From Caldimonas manganoxidans ATCC BAA-369 (GTDB lineage: Bacteria > Pseudomonadota > Gammaproteobacteria > Burkholderiales > Burkholderiaceae_C), in NCBI RefSeq assembly GCF_000381125.1, contig NZ_KB905929.1, positions 124,001 through 188,000 on the forward strand: a stretch of 64,000 bases of DNA, written 5' to 3'. The stretch's first letter is position 1. Each line of letters begins with the position of its first letter. Position numbers and translations under genes: made by a program. This document shows, piece after piece, positions 59,395 to 64,000 of this stretch. The notes beneath the pieces are model-generated. The model saw only the letters and a list, made by a program, of their open reading frames with translations. It was not told the origin of the DNA and made no database searches.

Positions 59395-60540
59395 TCAGCG
59401 TTGCTGGAGAGGGTCCAACGCGGTCAAGCGCGCGCGCACGCCCTCGCGCACGGCGCCCACCGAAGCGGACAACACCTGTTCGTCTTCGCTCAAGCCGGAG
59501 CGGATCTCCACGATTCGCTGGCCGTCGGCGGTCGACCCTGATTCGCCCACGAGCACGTCGCGCCGCTCGATGCGGCCCTCGTGCAACACCAGGACGAAGG
59601 ATCGACCCTGGTCGTGTCGGACCGCCGACTCCGGCACGGCCAGCGCCTGCCTCGAGGCCCACTCGATATGGCCGGTGGCAAACATGCCATGCCGCAGCGC
59701 TGGATGGGCTTGCACGGCCAGATAGACCGGCACGGCCCGGGTACCGGCTTGCGTGCTGGGGTTGATGCGCGTCACGGTGGCCTCGATGGATTCGCTCAGA
59801 CCATCCACGCGCAAGCGCGCCCGAGCGCCCACACGCAGCTCGACGACTTCGTCGGCGCGCACGGCGGCTTCCAACTCCAAGCGCGAAAGATCGACGATTT
59901 CGACGATGCGGGCCTCCACACCGACGCGCTCGCCGGGTTGGGCGCTGCGCATCGACACCTGGCCCGCGATCGGCGCGCGCAGCACGGTGTCGTCCAGCGC
60001 CTTGCGAGCCAGATCCACACCGGCCTGCGCCTGCTGCACCGCGGCGCGGGCCGCCGCGGCATTGAGCATCGAGGTCTCCAGCGCGTTGCGCGAGATGAAA
60101 CCCTGGTCGGCCAGCGCCCGGTTGTTGGCCAAGGTGCGCTCGGCGATGTCGAGTTGCGCTTGCGCGGAGGCGGCTTGCTCCAACGCTTGCCGCAGCCGAG
60201 CGGCATATTCGGTGGGGTCGATGCGTCCCAACACTTGACCTGCACGTACCGCTTCGCCCTCCCGGACCTCGAGCGATCGCAACTCGCCGGCGACCTTGGC
60301 CTTGACCTGCGCGGTGTGCACGGCCTTGAGGGTGCCGGAGATCGCGATGCGCCGACTCATGTCCTGGCGTTGCACCTTCACCAGGTCGGTTGGGGCCAGT
60401 TCCACCAAAGACACGACCGTCGCAGCCGCAGGAGCGAGAGCCTGGCGCGCTTTGACCGCGCGGATCACGCCCAAGACCAGGCCCAGCAGCAGCAGACCCA
60501 GAATCAACCAAGGCAAAGTGCGCCGGATGTGGTGGTTCAT
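59395..60540 (-). CDS. RND efflux membrane-fusion protein (periplasmic adaptor)
   Basis: A 381-residue adaptor. An N-terminal membrane anchor ('LPWLILGLLLLGLVLGVI') precedes a lipoyl-like half-motif pair ('VAGELRSLEVREGEAVRAGQ' and 'LRAPIAGQVSMRSAQPGERV'), a helical hairpin between them, and beta-barrel and membrane-proximal domains. It links the permease at 56188 to an outer-membrane channel. The gene starts 13 bases after the TetR stop and ends 15 bases before the permease start, so the three form an operon. Confidence 0.93.
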   Translation of the reverse strand: MNHHIRRTLPWLILGLLLLGLVLGVIRAVKARQALAPAAATVVSLVELAPTDLVKVQRQDMSRRIAISGTLKAVHTAQVKAKVAGELRSLEVREGEAVRAGQVLGRIDPTEYAARLRQALEQAASAQAQLDIAERTLANNRALADQGFISRNALETSMLNAAAARAAVQQAQAGVDLARKALDDTVLRAPIAGQVSMRSAQPGERVGVEARIVEIVDLSRLELEAAVRADEVVELRVGARARLRVDGLSESIEATVTRINPSTQAGTRAVPVYLAVQAHPALRHGMFATGHIEWASRQALAVPESAVRHDQGRSFVLVLHEGRIERRDVLVGESGSTADGQRIVEIRSGLSEDEQVLSASVGAVREGVRARLTALDPLQQR

Positions 60541-60553
60541 CGGTGGACTCGCA

Positions 60554-61222
60554 TCAAGACGAAGCGGTGGGGCGACGCAGGCCGTGCAGCATCAGGTCGA
60601 TGTGATTGAGGATGAAGGCCCGAGGATCTTGTGTGGCGATGTCTCCAGAGCAGGCAGCGATCGAGTGCTTGTGCAGACACAGCATGAGCATCGGGAAGAT
60701 CAGGGCATGCGCGGTGTCCTCCAGCGGCACGGGGCGGAATTCCCCGCGATCGATGCCCCGCTGCAACACGGCCTTGAGCAAGCGCCGCCCCGGCTCGATC
60801 ACCTCAGCGGTGTAGAACTCCGAGAACTCGGGGAAGTTGCGCATCTCGGTGATGATCAGTTTGAAGATGCCCGAGGCCTGCGTTTCTCCGACCCGCTCCC
60901 ACCACCCCAACGCGAGCACACGCAGCAACTCATCGGTGGGGCCGCTGAACTGGGCCGCGATGTCGCCGCCTTGGGCGATCGACAGCGACAAGTTGTGGCG
61001 GATCACGGCCTTGAGCAATTCCACCTTGCTGGGGTAATAAAGGTAGACGGTGCCCTTGGACACGCCGGCGCGACTGGCGACGTCTTCCATCTTGCTTGCC
61101 GCAAACCCCCGTTCGACGAAAACCTCCAGGGCTGCATCCAGCAGCTCCTGCGGGCGTGCTTCCTTGCGGCGTTTGCGGATCGGTTCGGCCGGGGCGTGTT
61201 CCCCTGGCGTGGATCTGGGCAT
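60554..61222 (-). CDS. TetR-family repressor of the RND efflux operon
   Basis: A 222-residue TetR regulator. The HTH is 'ASKMEDVASRAGVSKGTVYL' followed by 'YYPSKVELLKAVI'; the rest is an all-helical ligand domain. It is the first gene of the efflux operon. A perfect 9-bp inverted repeat lies 8 bases upstream of its ATG (61231-61250), which strongly suggests self-repression together with the pump genes, relieved by an efflux substrate. ATG at 61222 is preferred; a longer frame upstream crosses the operator. Confidence 0.9.
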   Translation of the reverse strand: MPRSTPGEHAPAEPIRKRRKEARPQELLDAALEVFVERGFAASKMEDVASRAGVSKGTVYLYYPSKVELLKAVIRHNLSLSIAQGGDIAAQFSGPTDELLRVLALGWWERVGETQASGIFKLIITEMRNFPEFSEFYTAEVIEPGRRLLKAVLQRGIDRGEFRPVPLEDTAHALIFPMLMLCLHKHSIAACSGDIATQDPRAFILNHIDLMLHGLRRPTASS

Positions 61223-61230
61223 GGCGGAAA

Positions 61231-61250
61231 TACTGACTCTTGAGTCAGTA
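61231..61250. promoter_or_regulatory. TetR operator upstream of the efflux operon
   Basis: TACTGACTC (61231-61239) and GAGTCAGTA (61242-61250) form a perfect inverted repeat with a two-base spacer, 8 bases before the tetR start codon and 123 bases from divergent uppP. Size and symmetry fit TetR operators of the TGACT class. Confidence 0.75.
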
Positions 61251-61373
61251 ATGTAGCCCCCCGGAGCCGGTGGGTCAAGCCGCAGCGGCCTTCCCAGAGG
61301 GCTTCGGTTGCGCACTGGGCGCCGCTATGATGCCGGCCTGCCCGATCGCGGGTCTTGGAGCAAAGGATCGGTC

Positions 61374-62207
61374 TTGGAGTTCGAACTATGGTGGAAAGCG
61401 GCCCTGATGGGCCTTGTCGAGGGACTGACGGAGTTTTTGCCGATTTCGTCCACAGGACACCTGATCCTCACTGGCTCCTTGTTGGGGTGGACCGGGGAGA
61501 AGATCAAAGTCTTCGAAGTCGTGATCCAAGTCGGTGCGATCCTGGCGGTGTGTTCGGTCTATGCCTCCAAGCTGCGTGAGGTGGTCTTGGGCCTGCCGCG
61601 AGGCGAGGCACAGGCTCGGCGTTTCCTCATCAACATGCTCTTGGGGTTTGCGCCGGCTGCCCTGATGGGGGTGATGTTGGCCGATCTCATCAAAGGGCTG
61701 TTGTTCAACCCGATCGTCGTGGCGCTGGGCTTCATCGTGGGCGGCATCATCATCCTGTGGGCCGAACGCCGGCAGCACGATGGGCGCCATGTGCGCATCC
61801 ACGAGGCCGATCAAGTGGGCTGGCGCGATGCTCTGAAGGTCGGACTGGTGCAGTGCCTGGCGCTCATTCCGGGGACCAGCCGATCCGGGGCCACCATCAT
61901 CGGCGGCATGTTGCTGGGCCTGTCGCGCAAGGCGGCCACGGAGTTCAGTTTCTTCCTCGCCATCCCGATGATCGTGGGGGCGGCCGTCTATGACCTCGTG
62001 CGGCACCGGCATCTGCTGTCGGCCTCCGATGGGCCCTGGTTCGCCGTGGGCTTGGCGGTGTCGTGGCTGTCGGCCTGGCTGTGCGTGCGCTGGTTGCTGC
62101 ACTTCGTCGCGCGTCACAGCTTCGTCATGTTCGCCTGGTACCGCATTGCCTTTGGCATGCTCGTGCTGGTGACTGCCTGGGCGGGCTGGGTCGAGTGGCG
62201 GGCGTGA
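61374..62207 (+). CDS. uppP: Undecaprenyl-diphosphatase UppP (BacA)
   Basis: A 277-residue membrane phosphatase that recycles undecaprenyl pyrophosphate for peptidoglycan and LPS synthesis and confers bacitracin tolerance. Active-site motifs: '[19 protein letters not shown]' (E16, E20, S26, H29) and '[20 protein letters not shown]' (Arg near residue 170). TTG start at 61374 is chosen because it lies 7 bases after AAAGGAT and begins the first helix correctly; the frame is open further upstream. Confidence 0.95.
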   Translation: MEFELWWKAALMGLVEGLTEFLPISSTGHLILTGSLLGWTGEKIKVFEVVIQVGAILAVCSVYASKLREVVLGLPRGEAQARRFLINMLLGFAPAALMGVMLADLIKGLLFNPIVVALGFIVGGIIILWAERRQHDGRHVRIHEADQVGWRDALKVGLVQCLALIPGTSRSGATIIGGMLLGLSRKAATEFSFFLAIPMIVGAAVYDLVRHRHLLSASDGPWFAVGLAVSWLSAWLCVRWLLHFVARHSFVMFAWYRIAFGMLVLVTAWAGWVEWRA

Positions 62208-62231
62208 GGGTGGGCGCTGGGCGCGGTGGCT

Positions 62232-62954
62232 TCACAGCCGGGTGAACACCAAATCCCACACGCCATGGCCCAGGCGCAAGCCGCGTTGCTCGAACTTGGT
62301 CATCGGTCGATAGGCGGGGCGCTCGGCGTAGGTCTGTGCCGTGTTGCGCAGGGTGGGTTCGGCACTGAGCACCTCCAACATCTGCTCGGCATAGGGTTGC
62401 CAGTCCGTGGCGCAATGCACGTAGCCGCCGCTGGTCAATCGCGAGGCCAACAGCGCCACCAGAGGGGGCTGAATGAGCCGGCGTTTGTGGTGCCGTTTTT
62501 TGTGCCAAGGGTCGGGGAAGAACACATGCACGCCGGCCAGGCTGCCCGGGGCGATCATGTGCTGGAGCACTTCGATGGCATCGTGTTGCACGATGCGGAC
62601 ATTGTCCAGCCCGAGCTCGCCGATGCGCTTGAGCAGCGCGCCCACGCCGGGCTCGTGCACCTCACAGCCGAGAAAGTTCGTGTGCGGCAGGGTTTGGGCG
62701 ATCTGGGCCGTGGCTTCCCCCATGCCGAAGCCGATTTCCAACACGGTCGGGGCGGCTCGCCCGAACGTGGCGGCCAGATCCAGCGGCTCTGGACGGTAGG
62801 GCAGCATGAAGCGCGGGCCCCAGGTGGCCAGCGCGCGTGCCTGAGCCTCGGTGGTGCGGCCGCCGCGCTTGACATAGCTGCGCACCCCGGGCCGCAGGAC
62901 CGGGCTGGGCTCGTCCGAGGTTTCGAAGGGGGGAGGGGGGCTGGCGGGTTTCAT
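62232..62954 (-). CDS. trmB: tRNA (guanine-N7-)-methyltransferase TrmB
   Basis: A 240-residue SAM enzyme that methylates G46 of tRNA. The SAM motif is '[20 protein letters not shown]'; '[20 protein letters not shown]' is the TrmB-specific catalytic and tRNA-binding motif. A proline-rich N-terminal tail of about 25 residues precedes the domain. Convergent with uppP. ATG at 62954. Confidence 0.95.
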   Translation of the reverse strand: MKPASPPPPFETSDEPSPVLRPGVRSYVKRGGRTTEAQARALATWGPRFMLPYRPEPLDLAATFGRAAPTVLEIGFGMGEATAQIAQTLPHTNFLGCEVHEPGVGALLKRIGELGLDNVRIVQHDAIEVLQHMIAPGSLAGVHVFFPDPWHKKRHHKRRLIQPPLVALLASRLTSGGYVHCATDWQPYAEQMLEVLSAEPTLRNTAQTYAERPAYRPMTKFEQRGLRLGHGVWDLVFTRL

Positions 62955-63033
62955 CGGGGCGGCATTCTAAGGGCCTGAGTCGAAGGGCCCGAGGGCCTGA
63001 CGGGCCGCTGCCCCGCCGGGGCCCGCCTGCGGC

Positions 63034-63702
63034 TCAGGCCATGCCGGCTTTGGGCTGGGTGCTCAGTTTGAGTTTGCGATAGATCGACTTGATGTGGTCG
63101 TTCACCGATAACCAGCGGATTCCCATCAACCCGGCGATTTCTTTGACCGTGAAGCCTTTGCTGAGATAAGTGAGCACCTCGTTCTCGCGGGGCGTCAAGC
63201 TTTCACCGTCCGGTGCGGTTGGCGGCCCATCCAGCGGGGGGCGACCGGAATCCCCGAACTGGGAGTGACTGAAGCCGGTTTCGCGGAAGTGGCTGAGCAG
63301 CCGCCGCGCAATCGCCGGTGACAGCGGCGGCTGGCCACGCACGATGCGTTGCAACTCCTCGACCAGGACCTCGAAACGGTCTTCTTTGAGGAGGTAGCCG
63401 TCGGCGCCGAGTTGCAGGGCCGGGAAGAGATGCTCGTCATCCGCATACAGGGTGGTCACGACCTTCAGGGCCGGATGTCCGGCGATCTCGCCCAACAGAT
63501 CCAAACCGCTGCCGTCGGGCAGTTCCAGGCTGATCAGCACCAGACCGACGTCGTTTCCCTCTTGCGACAACGCATGGTGTGCGGCGTGAAGGTCGCCTGC
63601 CTCGCGGATGTCCAGCGCATCGCTGAAACTGTCGCGCACCACCCGAGCCAGAAAGCTCCGCGTCATCGGGTTGTCTTCGACGATCAGCACAGGGATGGCC
63701 AT
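63034..63702 (-). CDS. LuxR/NarL-type response regulator lacking the phospho-acceptor Asp
   Basis: A 222-residue protein with a receiver-like domain (1-120) and a LuxR-type HTH (about 160-220; 'SLTPRENEVLTYLSKGFTVK'). The acidic pair E9-D10, T83/T84 and K106 are kept, but the position that normally carries the phosphorylated Asp is Ser58 in 'GLVLISLELPDGSG'. The codon on the minus strand is clearly AGC. It therefore probably works without normal phosphorylation, by a ligand, a partner or constitutively. No histidine kinase is adjacent. ATG 63702 is used; GTG 63711 is possible. Confidence 0.85.
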   Translation of the reverse strand: MAIPVLIVEDNPMTRSFLARVVRDSFSDALDIREAGDLHAAHHALSQEGNDVGLVLISLELPDGSGLDLLGEIAGHPALKVVTTLYADDEHLFPALQLGADGYLLKEDRFEVLVEELQRIVRGQPPLSPAIARRLLSHFRETGFSHSQFGDSGRPPLDGPPTAPDGESLTPRENEVLTYLSKGFTVKEIAGLMGIRWLSVNDHIKSIYRKLKLSTQPKAGMA

Positions 63703-63778
63703 GGCACGCACATGCAGGCGAATGAACGGACGCCATGGTAGCCCAGGCGCGCGCGCCGCCCCACCCTCGGATGAAGGG

Positions 63779-64000
63779 TCAGCCCGCGTTGGTCAGCACC
63801 AGCTTGCCTCGCACCTGCCTGGCTGCCATCAACTCGAAGGCTCGGGGCAGTTCGGTCATGGGCAGCTGGTGCTCGATCACCGGACGGATTTTCCCCTGTG
63901 CATACCACGTCGCAAGCTCGGCCAGCGCTTGGGCATTGCGGGCAGGCTCGCGGCGTGCGAACTCCCCCCAGAACACGCCCACGATGGAGGCCCCTTTGAG
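63779..64000 (-). CDS. Quinone oxidoreductase / zinc-type alcohol dehydrogenase, C-terminal part
   Basis: The last 73 codons of a gene that runs off the window end. 'LKGASIVGVFWGEFARREP', 'ELATWYAQGKIRPVIEHQLP' and 'AFELMAARQVRGKLVLTNAG' are the end of an MDR-superfamily NADPH:quinone-oxidoreductase-like enzyme. The substrate and the catalytic domain cannot be seen. Confidence 0.75.
   Translation of the reverse strand, partial: LKGASIVGVFWGEFARREPARNAQALAELATWYAQGKIRPVIEHQLPMTELPRAFELMAARQVRGKLVLTNAG

Overview
This is a G+C-rich chromosomal window from a betaproteobacterium, most likely order Burkholderiales (Comamonadaceae or a close relative; genus not established). The placement rests on the long core cluster fimV, truA, trpF-trpB-trpA, accD, folC, SPOR protein, cvpA, purF, metZ, gltX, on the leuC-[small lipoprotein]-leuD-leuB-asd order, and on the sdhCDAB-sdhE-gltA block beside mdh and a GntR regulator. 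Nearly every base is coding. I see no transposase, integrase, prophage gene, CRISPR array or rRNA.

Layout. 1-2511: the end of the Tol-Pal gene cpoB, a YeeE-type sulfur transporter coupled to tcdA, and two tRNA-Lys genes. 2648-9210 (minus): an accessory catabolic operon that reads as quinate/shikimate use. It holds a TetR regulator, a three-part TRAP transporter, an NAD-type quinate/shikimate dehydrogenase, an HPPD-like protein and a 3-dehydroshikimate dehydratase. The last two correspond to the two halves of fused QuiC enzymes, but are separate genes in the opposite order. 9339-10258: a lipoprotein with two BamE-like repeats and an ArsC/Spx-like protein.

10315-24786: a TCA-cycle island. acnA, acnB, an exported protein of unknown function, a CitE-like lyase and mdh lie on the minus strand; gntR, sdhCDAB, sdhE and gltA on the plus strand. 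Two near-identical palindromes, one before acnB and one between mdh and gntR, are the likely operators of the GntR protein. 24920-29476: leucine synthesis (leuC, an entericidin-like lipoprotein, leuD, leuB) and asd. 29685-44104: fimV and the core biosynthetic cluster, closed by tRNA-Ala, tRNA-Glu and tRNA-Asp.

44423-51083: accessory metabolism and transport: a sodium:solute symporter, a LysR/tartrate-D-malate dehydrogenase/Bug-type binding protein group, a PcaC-like protein, an EamA exporter and a DNA alkyltransferase. 51388-62954: envelope functions: phosphoglucomutase/phosphomannomutase, Kdo transferase waaA, a TolC-type channel, a PCMT-family methyltransferase, a TetR-controlled RND efflux pair with a clear operator, uppP, and trmB. 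63034-64000: an orphan LuxR-type response regulator that lacks its phospho-acceptor aspartate, and the end of a quinone-oxidoreductase-like gene.

The points most worth following up are the split and reordered QuiC module with its own TRAP importer, the shared palindrome of the TCA island, the Asp-less response regulator, and the TetR operator before the efflux genes.
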